Of a stretch of 64,000 nucleotides of DNA, positions 44,677-53,523 are shown piece after piece. The stretch lies in NCBI RefSeq assembly GCF_004364865.1, contig NZ_SOAU01000001.1, positions 4,558,001 to 4,622,000 on the forward strand, in the 5' to 3' direction. The notes under the pieces are model-generated. The model was not told where the DNA came from, did no database searches, and was given only the letters and a program-made list of their open reading frames with translations. The stretch comes from Ilumatobacter fluminis. GTDB taxonomy: Bacteria; Actinomycetota; Acidimicrobiia; Acidimicrobiales; Ilumatobacteraceae. Positions within the stretch are counted from its first letter, which is position 1; each line of letters opens with the position of its first letter. Position numbers and translations under genes: made by a program.

Positions 44677-44738
44677 GGGTCAGGTGTCGTACGGAACGGC
44701 GAGGCGCAGCCGAGGCGTTTCGCAAGATCACCCGACCC
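44677..44738. repeat. Family D single arm, copy 5
   Basis: A single arm of 62 nt begins GGGTCAGGTGTCGTACGGAA and ends CAAGATCACCCGACCC. The first block (GGGTCAGG) is of family C type and the end of family D type, so this looks like a hybrid. It lies between purA and purB. Confidence 0.8.
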
Positions 44739-44746
44739 GGCGGGCA

Positions 44747-46021
44747 TCAGGCGGTCCAGAGGAGGTAGTCGTCGCGCTCGGCGCCGACACCCACGACGTT
44801 GACCGGCACACCGACCTCGCGTTCGACGATCGCCAGGAACTCCTGAGCCGCCGGCGGCAGCTGGCCGCGCTCGCGGGCACCGGACAGGTCGGTCTTCCAC
44901 CCGGACAGCGTCTCGTAGACGGGCTCGACCCGGGCGAGGATGTCGGATCGGTCGGGGTAGTAGTCGATCGCCTGGCCGTCGAGGCGGTAGCCGGTGCACA
45001 CCTTCACCTCGTCGAACCCGTCGAGGATGTCGAGCTTGGTGAGGGCGAGTTCGGTCAGGCTGTTCAGGCGCACCGCCTGGCGCAGCATCACGCAGTCGAG
45101 CCAGCCGGCGCGACGACGCCGGCCGGTGACGGTGCCGAACTCCTTGCCGACGTCGATCAGGGTGTCGCCGTCGGCATCGAGCAGCTCGGTCGGAAACGGT
45201 CCGGCACCGACACGCGTCGTGTACGCCTTGGTGATGCCGACGATGCGGTCGATGTCGCGCGGCCCGAGACCCGAACCGGCGCACGCGCCGCCCGCGGTCG
45301 GGTTCGACGACGTGACGTACGGGTAGGTGCCGTGATCGAGGTCGAGGAACGTGGCTTGGGCACCCTCGAGCAGCACCTGCGATCCCTGCGCGAGGGCGTC
45401 GTGCAGCAGGGTGACCGTGTCGGCCACGTACGGCTGGAGGCGGCGACCGAACTCGACGAAGCGCTCGACGATCTCGTCGACGTCGAGCGGCTCCTCGCCG
45501 GCCTGGACGATCACGAGGTTCTCGGCGATCGCACGGGCCCGGACCGTCTCGGCGAAGTGATCGAGGTCGACAACCTCACCGACCCGCACACCGACGCGGC
45601 GGGCCTTGTCGGCGTAGGCGGGGCCGATGCCCTTGAGGGTGGTGCCGATCTTGTCGTCACCCCGCATCGCCTCGGCGATGGCGTCGTGCGCCTGGTGCCA
45701 GGGGAAGATCAGGTGGGCTCGGCTGGAGACCTTGAGGTCGGCGCACGAGATACCGCGGCTCTCGAGCATGTCGATCTCGTGGAACAGGGTCGGCAGATCG
45801 ACGACGACGCCGTTCGCGATCACGGGGATCACGTGATCGTACAGGACACCGCTCGGCACCAGCTGGAGTGCGTACTTCTCACCGTCGACGACGACGGTGT
45901 GGCCGGCATTGTGGCCGCCCTGGTAACGCACCACGTAGGTGTGCTCTTTCGAGAGCAGGTCGATGATCTTGGCCTTGCCTTCGTCACCCCATTGGGCTCC
46001 GACGACGACGGTGACGGGCAT
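44747..46021 (-). CDS. purA: Adenylosuccinate synthetase PurA
   Basis: This 424-residue enzyme joins IMP and aspartate with GTP to give adenylosuccinate. The P-loop is QWGDEGKAK at residues 10-18, followed by QGGHNAGHTV, VLLEGAQATFLDLDHGTYPYVTSSNPTAGG and GTVTGRRRRAGWLD. The C-terminal base-recognition region is also intact (TKLDILDGFDEV). PurA and PurB together finish AMP synthesis. The gene is divergent from the hisD-like gene. Confidence 0.96.
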   Translation of the reverse strand: MPVTVVVGAQWGDEGKAKIIDLLSKEHTYVVRYQGGHNAGHTVVVDGEKYALQLVPSGVLYDHVIPVIANGVVVDLPTLFHEIDMLESRGISCADLKVSSRAHLIFPWHQAHDAIAEAMRGDDKIGTTLKGIGPAYADKARRVGVRVGEVVDLDHFAETVRARAIAENLVIVQAGEEPLDVDEIVERFVEFGRRLQPYVADTVTLLHDALAQGSQVLLEGAQATFLDLDHGTYPYVTSSNPTAGGACAGSGLGPRDIDRIVGITKAYTTRVGAGPFPTELLDADGDTLIDVGKEFGTVTGRRRRAGWLDCVMLRQAVRLNSLTELALTKLDILDGFDEVKVCTGYRLDGQAIDYYPDRSDILARVEPVYETLSGWKTDLSGARERGQLPPAAQEFLAIVEREVGVPVNVVGVGAERDDYLLWTA

Positions 46022-46097
46022 GGGCACGCTCCCCGTAGAAATGCGGACTGGAACGTGTGGTGATCGTACCAGAGGCGTACCGATACCCTCATTTCTC

Positions 46098-47423
46098 GTG
46101 GCAGTGATGCGCAGGCAGACCTGGACCGAGATGGACGACGCCGCCCGACGGGGCCTGTTCGATCGCGGTCTGGCCGACATCTTCGACGACGGGCTCCGCG
46201 CCTCGATCGGTGACCTGTTGCTCGACGTGCGCGATCGCGGCGACGTCGCCGTCTGCGAGGCCCTCGCGAAGTTCGACGGCATGAAGGTCGAACCCGACGG
46301 ATTGCGCGTGACCGACGACGAGATCGACTCGGCGGCGGTGTCGCCCGAGGTCGACGCAGCGATCGACGACTCGATCGAACACCTGCGGGCCTTCAACGAG
46401 CAGCAGATGGAACGGTTCGGCGACTGGTCGTTCGAATCCGAGCCGGGCCTGACCGTCGGCGAGAAGATCACCCCGATTGCGTCGGCCGGGCTGTTCACGC
46501 CGTCGGGCAAGGCGAGCTATCCGAGCGTCACGTTCCAGCTGGCGGTGCCGGCGCAGGTGGCCGGCGTCGGGACGATCGTCGTCGTGGTGCCGCCCGTACC
46601 GGGCGGGTCGGGCGAGGTCGACCCCGCCGTGCTCACGGTGTGCCGCAAACTCGGCATCCGCGACATCTTCCGGGTGAACGGCCCGGCCGGCATCGCCGCG
46701 ATGGGATTCGGCACCGAGCGCATCCCCCGGGTCGCGAAGCTGATGGGACCGGGGTCGCCCGCCGTCACGATCGCCCAGGTCGAGATGCAGCGCCACGGGG
46801 TGAGCACGGTCATGCTGCTCGGCCCGACCGAGAGCGTGGTCGTCGCCGACCAGACCGCCGATCCGATCCGGCTCGCCGCCGACCTGCTGATCGAGGCCGA
46901 ACACGGCACCGACAGCTCGGTCGTGCTCGTGACGCCGAGCGGATCACTCGCTGATGCGGTCGACGCCGAGCTGGAGCGTCAGCTGGCCGACCTGCCCGAG
47001 GTCCGTGCGACGGCGGCACGTGCCGCTCTCGGCGAGAACGGCGGTTGCGTGCTCACCGACGACGTGCTCGTCGCCGCCGACGTGGCGAGCGAGTACGCAC
47101 CCGAGCACCTGCAGGTGGCAGTCGCCGACGACGCGGTCGACGCCGTGGTCGAGCGGTTGGTGAACGCCGGCGAGATCCTCATCGGCCAGCACACCCCGTT
47201 CTCGGCCGCCAACTTTGTGATCGGTTGCCCGGCGTCGCTGCCGACGAGCGGCTTCGCCAACGTCAGTTCCGGCGTCACCGCATCGACGTTCCTGAAGCGC
47301 ACCGCCATAGCACGCGCCGACGAACGAGCCTTGCAGCGGATGACCCCGTCGGTCGTCGCCCTCGCCGACCACGAAGGCTTCCCCGCCCACGCCGCCGCCC
47401 TCCGCAACCGCCCCGTCGGATGA
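46098..47423 (+). CDS. Divergent histidinol dehydrogenase family protein, zinc ligands altered
   Basis: This 441-residue protein follows the HisD fold throughout (LFTPSGKASYPSVTFQLAVPAQVAGV, PTESVVVADQTADPIRLAADLL, YAPEHLQVAV, EGFPAHAAALRNR). The Glu-His catalytic pair (PEHL) is kept. However, the SQAEH zinc motif reads IEAEH, and the TPExxGDY region that carries a zinc-ligand Asp reads TPFSAANF. A role in histidine synthesis is therefore uncertain, and no other his gene is near. The GTG at 46098 or the ATG at 46107 may be the start. The stop codon lies in a family B palindrome. Confidence 0.75.
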   Translation: MAVMRRQTWTEMDDAARRGLFDRGLADIFDDGLRASIGDLLLDVRDRGDVAVCEALAKFDGMKVEPDGLRVTDDEIDSAAVSPEVDAAIDDSIEHLRAFNEQQMERFGDWSFESEPGLTVGEKITPIASAGLFTPSGKASYPSVTFQLAVPAQVAGVGTIVVVVPPVPGGSGEVDPAVLTVCRKLGIRDIFRVNGPAGIAAMGFGTERIPRVAKLMGPGSPAVTIAQVEMQRHGVSTVMLLGPTESVVVADQTADPIRLAADLLIEAEHGTDSSVVLVTPSGSLADAVDAELERQLADLPEVRATAARAALGENGGCVLTDDVLVAADVASEYAPEHLQVAVADDAVDAVVERLVNAGEILIGQHTPFSAANFVIGCPASLPTSGFANVSSGVTASTFLKRTAIARADERALQRMTPSVVALADHEGFPAHAAALRNRPVG

Positions 47424-47498
47424 TGTCAGACATCATCCGACCGACCTGACCGGTACAGGCCGCACGCCGTGTCGGATGATGTCTGACATCATCCGACC
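47415..47498. repeat. Family B nested palindrome, copy 5
   Basis: There are two hairpins with arm GTCGGATGATGTC and opposite central bases, separated by about 30 nt. The arms match copy 4 exactly. The first hairpin begins 8 nt before the end of the hisD-like gene and supplies its final codons GTC GGA TGA. The second ends 9 bp before the convergent small gene. Confidence 0.88.
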
Positions 47499-47507
47499 GA
47501 GCGGCGA

Positions 47508-47921
47508 CTAGCTGCCGCGCTTGATGCCGGCTTTGGTGAGGGTGGCGGCGGGGACGCCGACGTCGCGCCACGAGGAGTAGGAGATGCCCTTGCGGTCGGC
47601 GTACGACTTGGCGACCTTCACGAAGTCGCCCTCGAGCTTGGTGAGATCGACCGCCGAGTTGAACGACTCGAGTTCTTCGGTGAGATCACGGCGTTCCTGC
47701 ACCAGCTGCAACTCGTCGATCGCCGACGCCGACTCGAGTTCGGTTTCGATCTTGGCGAGGCGTGACTTGATCGAATCGGGCGTGCGCTTGCGGCCTCGTT
47801 TCGGCTTACTGTTGCGGAGTGCTTCCAGGTAGTCGCGCACGATGCGCCCTTCGGCGCGACCGCGCTCGAGCGCAGCCTTGTGTTCGTCGGTCATCGATTT
47901 CGGGCCACGCTTGCCTGCCAT
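47508..47921 (-). CDS. Small basic coiled-coil protein, unknown function
   Basis: This is a 137-residue protein. The N-terminus is very basic (MAGKRGPKSMTDEHKAALERGRAEG, then SKPKRGRKRTPDSIKSRL), with AT-hook-like GRKR and KRGPK turns. A coiled coil follows (LAKIETELESASAIDELQLVQERRDLTEELE). The end (SYSSWRDVGVPAATLTKAGI) resembles a short helix-turn-helix. A nucleic acid-binding role is plausible. I know no characterised homologue. It is divergent from tesB. Confidence 0.7.
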   Translation of the reverse strand: MAGKRGPKSMTDEHKAALERGRAEGRIVRDYLEALRNSKPKRGRKRTPDSIKSRLAKIETELESASAIDELQLVQERRDLTEELESFNSAVDLTKLEGDFVKVAKSYADRKGISYSSWRDVGVPAATLTKAGIKRGS

Positions 47922-47969
47922 GATCACGATCGTATCCCACGATCTTTATTTCTTTCCAGAGGTTCCGAC

Positions 47970-48776
47970 ATGTTCGAATTGGTGAATCACGGCCCCGACA
48001 CTTTCGTCGGGACCGGCCCGCGATATCCGTGGGGTGGCCTCTACGGCGGCCAGATCGTGGCGCAGGCGCTCCGTGCTGCGGCGCTGACGGTCGACGAGGG
48101 ATTCCGCGCCCACTCGATCCGCGCCTATTTCATCCGACGCGGCGACCATCAGGAGCCCGTGCGCTACGAAGTCGACCGGATCCGCAACGGCCGCAGCTTC
48201 GTGACCAGGCGTGTGGTTGCCCGGCAGGCGATCGGGGCGATCCTGAACGCCGAGTGCTCGTTCCAGAAGCCCGAATCGTCACTCGATGTGCAGACGATCC
48301 AGGCGCCGTCGGTCACCCCGCCCGACGATGTGGAGAACACAGCGTTCTCGGGTGACTTCGACCGTCGTTTCACCGAACCGACCGCCGACAACATCGTCGA
48401 ACGAGATGGCGAAGGGCGTGTCATGGCGTGGATGCGAGTCCCTCACGAGTTGCCAGAAAGCGGCGCTCCCGATGCCGACATCATCCAACAATGCTGGCTG
48501 GCGTTCTTGTCGGACGACCTCGCAACCGACACCGTGCGATCGGCCCACTCGCAGTACCGGACCGACGACGGCGAGCCCCGATATTCCGGTGTGAGCCTCG
48601 ATCACACGATCTGGTTCCATCGTCCGTTCCGCACCGACGTCTGGCAGTTGCACGACTTCTCGTGCCATCACTTCACCGGCAGCCGCGGCCTCGCCGTCGG
48701 TCACGTCTTCCAACCCGATGGCACCCACATCGCCACCGTCAGCCAAGAGGTCCTCCTCCGAGAACCCAAAGATTGA
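47970..48776 (+). CDS. tesB: Acyl-CoA thioesterase II (TesB type)
   Basis: This 268-residue protein is a tandem double-hotdog enzyme. The first hotdog has YPWGGLYGGQIVAQALRAA and SIRAYFIRRGD, and the second has SLDHTIWFHRPFRTDVWQLHDF and SRGLAVGHVFQPDGTHIATVSQE. The catalytic Asp (SLDH), Thr/Ser and Gln residues of TesB are in place. It hydrolyses medium- and long-chain acyl-CoAs. The stop codon overlaps the beginning of the family A palindrome. Confidence 0.9.
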   Translation: MFELVNHGPDTFVGTGPRYPWGGLYGGQIVAQALRAAALTVDEGFRAHSIRAYFIRRGDHQEPVRYEVDRIRNGRSFVTRRVVARQAIGAILNAECSFQKPESSLDVQTIQAPSVTPPDDVENTAFSGDFDRRFTEPTADNIVERDGEGRVMAWMRVPHELPESGAPDADIIQQCWLAFLSDDLATDTVRSAHSQYRTDDGEPRYSGVSLDHTIWFHRPFRTDVWQLHDFSCHHFTGSRGLAVGHVFQPDGTHIATVSQEVLLREPKD

Positions 48777-48860
48777 ACGGAAGGGGTCAGGCACCTTCTG
48801 TTCAGCTTGGCTGGGTGTCAAGCGACTCGTGGAACAGAAGGTGCCTGACCCCTTCTGTTC
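48775..48860. repeat. Family A nested palindrome, copy 2 (intact)
   Basis: The left arm starts GAACGGAAGGGGTCAGG and ends CACCTTCTGTTC. The right arm is its reverse complement, ending CCTGACCCCTTCTGTTC at 48860, after a spacer of about 28 nt. Each arm also folds on itself (GAACAGAAGG with CCTTCTGTTC). It begins within the tesB stop codon and ends exactly at the stop of the LLM gene, filling the convergent gap. Confidence 0.9.
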
Positions 48861-49799
48861 TCAGAGGAGCGGGGCGACGGCTTCGGCGATGAGGTTCAGG
48901 TGGTCGAGGTCGTCGAGGTCGAGGATCTGGAGGTAGAGGCGCTCGGCGCCCGACTCCTGCCAGGCCCGGATCGTCTCGGCCACTTGCTCGGGCGTGCCGG
49001 CTGCGCCGTTCTCGCGCACCTCGTCGGGCTCACGGCCGATGGCGGCGGCGCGCCGCTCGAACTCGGCCTCGTCGGCGCCGACGCAGGCGACGAGCGCCGC
49101 CGACCACGTCATCGTCGACGGGTCGCGATCGGCCGACTCACAGGCCTCGCGCACCACGGCGCACTGCGATTCGAACACGTCGCGCGACACGAACGGCATG
49201 TTGAACTCCGACGCGTAAGTCGCGGCCAGCTTCGGGGTGCGCGACTTGCCACGGCCGCCGACGATGATCGGCGGACCGCCGGCCTGCACCGGCTTCGGGA
49301 GCGCCGGCGAGTCGGCGACCTGCCACACGTCGCCGTCGTAGGAGAACGTCTCACCCTCGGGCGTGTTCCAGAGGCCGTGGATGATGGCCATCTGCTCCTC
49401 GAGGTTGTCGAAGCGCTCGCCGAGGCCGGGGAACGGGATGCCGTAGGCGGTGTGCTCCTGCTCGAACCAGCCGGCCCCGAAGCCGAAGTCGACGCGACCA
49501 TTCGACATCTCGTCGACCTGGGCGACCGAGATGGCGAGTGGTCCGGGCATGCGGAACGTCGCGGCGGTGACGAGGGTGCCGAGGCGGATCGTCGAGGTCT
49601 CGCGGGCGATGGCGCCGAGGGTGATCCAGGCGTCGGTGGGGCCGGGCTGGCCGCTGACGTCGCCCATCTTGAGGTAGTGATCGCTGCGGAAGAACGCCCC
49701 GTAGCCGAGCTGCTCGGCGCGCTGGGCGACGGCGAGGAGGGTGTCGTACGTAGCGCCCTGCTGGGGCTCCGTGAAGATCCGAAGGTCGGCGAGTTCCAT
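48861..49799 (-). CDS. LLM-class F420-dependent oxidoreductase
   Basis: This 312-residue TIM-barrel protein is of the luciferase-like monooxygenase family. It has the F420-type N-terminus (LRIFTEPQQGATYDTLLAVAQRAEQLGYGAFFRSDHYLKMG), TIRLGTLVTAATFRMPGPLA, VDFGFGAGWFEQEHTAYG and PIIVGGRGKSRTPKLAATYASEFN. The cofactor is probably F420 rather than FMN. The substrate is unknown. It is divergent from pyrE. Confidence 0.9.
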   Translation of the reverse strand: MELADLRIFTEPQQGATYDTLLAVAQRAEQLGYGAFFRSDHYLKMGDVSGQPGPTDAWITLGAIARETSTIRLGTLVTAATFRMPGPLAISVAQVDEMSNGRVDFGFGAGWFEQEHTAYGIPFPGLGERFDNLEEQMAIIHGLWNTPEGETFSYDGDVWQVADSPALPKPVQAGGPPIIVGGRGKSRTPKLAATYASEFNMPFVSRDVFESQCAVVREACESADRDPSTMTWSAALVACVGADEAEFERRAAAIGREPDEVRENGAAGTPEQVAETIRAWQESGAERLYLQILDLDDLDHLNLIAEAVAPLL

Positions 49800-49832
49800 G
49801 AACCCGACGCTACAGCCGCTCGCCGAACCTCC

Positions 49833-49890
49833 GGGTCAGGTGCCAGAGGTGACGGCGAGGAACGAGCCGTTACCGGCGGTCACCTGACCC
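49833..49890. repeat. Family C single arm, copy 4
   Basis: This 58-nt single arm is identical to the left arm of copy 1 at 11445-11502 (starts GGGTCAGGTGCCAGAGG, ends CGGTCACCTGACCC). It lies in the divergent promoter region between the LLM gene and pyrE, where a terminator would not be expected. Confidence 0.88.
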
Positions 49891-49924
49891 GTGACAGGCG
49901 CGCGACCACTAACGTCATCCCACG

Positions 49925-50494
49925 ATGCACGACCTACCGTCGCTCTCGCCCGAACTCGATGCTGTGCGAGCGCACGTGCTGGAGCACTCGGTGAAGCGAG
50001 GCGACTTCACCCTCAAGTCCGGTGCGAAGTCGACCTGGTTCCTCGACACGAAGCAGACGGCGTGCCGCCCCGACGGCGTCCTCGCCATGGCCGACGCCAT
50101 GCTTCAGATCATCCCCGACGACGCCACGGCGATCGGCGGGCTCACGATGGGCGCCGACCCGGTCGCCTTCGGCGTGGCAGCGGTGGCCGCCACCCGCGGC
50201 CGCGACCTGCGCAGCTTCAGCGTGCGCAAGGAAGCCAAGGGTCACGGCGTGACCGGCCGCCTAGCGGGTGCACTCCAGCCCGGCGACAAGGTCGTCATCA
50301 CCGAGGACACCACCACCCGCGGCACCTCCTTGATGGAGGCCGTCGACGTGGTGCGCGAGTACGGCTGCGAGGTCGTCCTCGTCACTCTGATCGTCGACCG
50401 CGGCGACACGTGCGCCGCCCTGTGCGAAGCCGCAGGCGTGCGCTATCAGCCGCTGCTGACCTCGCACGACCTCGGCTTCGGCCCCGACGACTGA
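49925..50494 (+). CDS. pyrE: Orotate phosphoribosyltransferase PyrE
   Basis: This 189-residue enzyme makes OMP from orotate and PRPP. The PRPP motif is VVITEDTTTRGTSLMEA. Also present are SGAKSTWFLDTKQ near the N-terminus, GLTMGADPVAFGVAA and the lysine-containing loop SVRKEAKGHGVTG. The length is short but complete. It ends directly against the convergent pilin operon, with no gap. Confidence 0.94.
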   Translation: MHDLPSLSPELDAVRAHVLEHSVKRGDFTLKSGAKSTWFLDTKQTACRPDGVLAMADAMLQIIPDDATAIGGLTMGADPVAFGVAAVAATRGRDLRSFSVRKEAKGHGVTGRLAGALQPGDKVVITEDTTTRGTSLMEAVDVVREYGCEVVLVTLIVDRGDTCAALCEAAGVRYQPLLTSHDLGFGPDD

Positions 50495-51898
50495 TCAGTC
50501 GAGCACTCGACGGGAGGCAACGGCGACCTCACCGGTGGAGGGCCGGTAGTTCGCGATGACCCGCACCGTGTTCTCACCCTGACTGTCGGTCGCGGTCGAC
50601 TCCAAGAGCAGCTTGGTCGACGCCGCCGACGTGGGCACCTCGATCACGAAACCGACCGCAGCGGCCGAGACCCCGCCAGTGAAGCCGGCGACCACGGCAC
50701 CACCGCGGAGCACGGCGGCTTTCTGTGCTGGGATCGTGTCGAACTGCAGCGAGTTGTACGGGGCCCAGAGCAGCGCCTGCACGGCCACTTCCTTCTTGGC
50801 ACCGTTGTTGGCGGTGAAGAGCGGCGTGCTGTAGCCGAGGCTCGAGTTGAGCACGTGCACGGCGACGAAGGCGGTGCCCTGCTGCTTACCCGACACCTCG
50901 ATGCCGCTGTTCGCCTGGCTCTCGAACCGGGTGTTGCCCTTGATGTAGAGGGTCGCGCCGTCGTCGGAGTCGGCCAGTCGCACCGAGTCGCAGTCGGTGT
51001 TGTCGATCGCCGGATACTCCTGGCGGGTGATGTTGCCCATCGTCATGGTCTTGCCCTTGAGCGTGACCAGGCCGAGGTTGTCGAACACATAGTCGCCCGA
51101 CTTGAAGTAGTTGTTGTTGCCGAGCGGCAGGCTCGTGTAGTAGCCGGGCTCGAAGACCCGGCACGAGCCCTCGATGTTGTAGCCCGGGTTCTGCCAGGTG
51201 CCGAGGTCGGCCTCGTACTCGGCGACCTTCGTGGACACGGTGAGGTTGGTGCCGAACAGCTGGTCCCAGGTTCGGTTGACGCAGTAGATGCCGCGAGTCG
51301 TCGGGTCGAAGCTGAGGTTGTTCAGGGTCACCGACGACCGGGCGAACTGGACGCCCGAGTCTGACGGGTTCGAAACGGCGCAGCCGTCGTCCGGATACCA
51401 GATGTCGCCCTCGACGATCGTCGTGGGCTGCGAGAAGTTGCTACGGCTCGGCGAGTTGAGGAAGACCGGGCCGTTGATCTCGGGCTTGCCACCCAGGCTG
51501 AACTCGAAGGTGTTGCCCGTCGCCGGAGCACCTTCCTCGGTGATGACGATGGCCCAACCGTCCGCCGGCGGCAGCGCGCCACCGACGATCCGACAGGACA
51601 CCACGACATCGCTGCCGTTGACGGTTTCCGGGAACGGCACGTCGATACCGGCGCCGCCCGCGGCGGTCGCGCAGAGCGAACTGCGCAACTCGAGCTGCTC
51701 GAGCGCATCGTCCATGGCACCCTGCGCAGACGCCAGTCGGCCGGCCCGAGCCTCGGACTGCTGGCCGTACCGGAGGCCCGCGGAGGTGTAGGTGGCGATG
51801 CCGACGACGATGATCGACAGCACCACGGTCACCACGAGGACGAGCGGCAGGATCGCACCCTCGTCCCGATGGTGCCGACGGTTCGTGTTCTGACGCAT
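50495..51898 (-). CDS. PilX-like pilus assembly protein, cluster 1
   Basis: This 467-residue protein is the third gene of the first pilin operon. A charged leader (MRQNTNRRHHRDEGA) precedes one hydrophobic helix (ILPLVLVVTVVLSIIVVGIATY) typical of PilX-type minor pilins without the FTLIE motif. The remaining 420 residues are external and beta-rich, with an N-terminal part seen in PilX-like proteins (GDIWYPDDGCAVSNPSD). The protein probably lies at the pilus tip. It overlaps the upstream gene by TGATG. Confidence 0.75.
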   Translation of the reverse strand: MRQNTNRRHHRDEGAILPLVLVVTVVLSIIVVGIATYTSAGLRYGQQSEARAGRLASAQGAMDDALEQLELRSSLCATAAGGAGIDVPFPETVNGSDVVVSCRIVGGALPPADGWAIVITEEGAPATGNTFEFSLGGKPEINGPVFLNSPSRSNFSQPTTIVEGDIWYPDDGCAVSNPSDSGVQFARSSVTLNNLSFDPTTRGIYCVNRTWDQLFGTNLTVSTKVAEYEADLGTWQNPGYNIEGSCRVFEPGYYTSLPLGNNNYFKSGDYVFDNLGLVTLKGKTMTMGNITRQEYPAIDNTDCDSVRLADSDDGATLYIKGNTRFESQANSGIEVSGKQQGTAFVAVHVLNSSLGYSTPLFTANNGAKKEVAVQALLWAPYNSLQFDTIPAQKAAVLRGGAVVAGFTGGVSAAAVGFVIEVPTSAASTKLLLESTATDSQGENTVRVIANYRPSTGEVAVASRRVLD

Positions 51899-53523
51899 CA
51901 CTCCACCACCAGGGTCTCGGAGTCGTGAACGATCTCTTCGGGCAGCCCGGCGAACTCGACGAGTTCGAGCGGACGGTTGCCCTTCTGCCAACGCTCGACC
52001 GACGACGACAGCAGTGTGATGACGATGCCGTCGCCGAACGTGTCGACCTGCGGCTGGCGATCGTCCGAACTCGCCTGTCCGTTCGGCGCATCGACGACTC
52101 GGATGTACCGCAGCACCAGTTCGCTGCAGTTGCCCGACTTGTTGATGGTGACCTCGACGTCTTCGACTAGTGGGCCGGCCTGCTTGCCGTTGCCACCACT
52201 CACCGACACCGGGTTCGGGCTCACGGACTGGATCGACGCCACGCAGGGGATCCGGCTGACGTCGACGTCGATCGTCGAGCTGGCCGTTGCGCCGTCGGGG
52301 TCGGTGACGGTGTAGTCGATCGTCGAGATGCCGGGCGACGCCGTCGCCGCCGGAGTGATCTCCACGTCGATCGAGGTCGTTCCGGCGTCGAGCGTGACGA
52401 CCTGGGCGGTCCATCCGTCGGGAAGCGTGCCGAGGGTGACCGTGAGTTGATCGCTGTTGGGATCGAACACCGGCAGGTTCACGCCGACCTTCACGCCGGG
52501 ATCGGCGGCGACCGTGACGGGCGACGCCGTCGGCGGATCGTTCGGCGGCAACGTCGTGGTCGTCGTCGACGACGGATTGACCTTGACCGTGATGGTCGAG
52601 CTCGCGCTCAGTCCACCGGGGTCGGTCACCGTGTAGTCGATGACGTGGGTCGCGTTGACGTTGTCCGGTGTGAGCGTGACATCGACACCGCTCACCGACG
52701 AGGTGAAGGTGGCCGGCACGTTCGTCAGCGTGACCGTGAGGGCCTCACCTTCCGGATCGTTCACCGGGAGCGTGAACGTCACCGGGACGCTCGGGTTCGC
52801 GTTGAAGTCGAGCGGGCCCGCCGTCGGCGGCTGGTTCGGGATGGTGGTCGTGGTCGTCGACGTGGTCGTCGTCGGGGCCGCCGTCGTGGTCGTGGCCGCC
52901 TGCGGGAGCGTGCTCAACGTCTGGGCGGGGTTGCGAGACGCAGCGTCAACACGGAGGGTGTCGCCCTCGAAGGTGCGCAGCTCGAGCTCGACGCCGATGA
53001 TGTGGTCGACGCCGTCGACCAGATCCGTCTTCCACGTCACCTGGGTCGGGTTGGTCCCCGACAGCGGCAACCCGGCAGTGAGCTTCTGCGTCTTGGGAGT
53101 TCCGCCGTTCACGCAGGTGACGCGGACGATCTTGCTGGAATCGCCCTCGTCGACGAGGCGGTAGTTCGCGACGTAGATGTTCGGCGAGCCGCTGATCGAC
53201 TCACGCCACGACAGTCGGATGAGGTTCGTGCCCGGGTCGGTGCCGGTGCACCCCGAGGTGCGGCCGGGCGCGTCGTCCCAGAAGTCGGTCGCTGCGGTGA
53301 GCGGGGCGTTCGGTGTGGCGCTGACGTCGGCGGGTAGCCACGTCGAGATGCCGAGCAGCGACCGGGCGTCGTCGGCACGCGCCTCGGTCGGCGGCGCCGT
53401 TCGCATCACCACCGTGAACGCGACGGAGATCGCCGCGGCGATGACGCCCATGATCGTGACGACGATCAGGATCTCGATCAGGGTGAATCCGTCCCGATCG
53501 TGTGCGTTCGGTCGATCAATCAC
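51898..53523 (-). CDS. PilW-like minor pilin with Ig-like repeats, cluster 1
   Basis: This 541-residue protein is the second gene of cluster 1. The class III signal DRDGFTLIEILIVVTIMGVIAAA fits prepilin peptidase cleavage after Gly. A pilin globular region is followed by Thr-rich linkers (TTTTAAPTTTTSTTTTT, SSTTTTTLPP) and two Ig/cadherin-like domains that resemble each other (DYTVTDPGGLSASSTITV, DYTVTDPDGATASSTIDV). The C-terminal domain is distinct. The Ig-like domains suggest adhesion. It overlaps the PilV-like gene by 8 nt. Confidence 0.82.
   Translation of the reverse strand: MIDRPNAHDRDGFTLIEILIVVTIMGVIAAAISVAFTVVMRTAPPTEARADDARSLLGISTWLPADVSATPNAPLTAATDFWDDAPGRTSGCTGTDPGTNLIRLSWRESISGSPNIYVANYRLVDEGDSSKIVRVTCVNGGTPKTQKLTAGLPLSGTNPTQVTWKTDLVDGVDHIIGVELELRTFEGDTLRVDAASRNPAQTLSTLPQAATTTTAAPTTTTSTTTTTIPNQPPTAGPLDFNANPSVPVTFTLPVNDPEGEALTVTLTNVPATFTSSVSGVDVTLTPDNVNATHVIDYTVTDPGGLSASSTITVKVNPSSTTTTTLPPNDPPTASPVTVAADPGVKVGVNLPVFDPNSDQLTVTLGTLPDGWTAQVVTLDAGTTSIDVEITPAATASPGISTIDYTVTDPDGATASSTIDVDVSRIPCVASIQSVSPNPVSVSGGNGKQAGPLVEDVEVTINKSGNCSELVLRYIRVVDAPNGQASSDDRQPQVDTFGDGIVITLLSSSVERWQKGNRPLELVEFAGLPEEIVHDSETLVVE

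Noticed and set aside
46098-47423. Histidine biosynthesis operon
   Set aside because: No other his gene follows; the gene ends at a palindrome and a convergent hypothetical gene.
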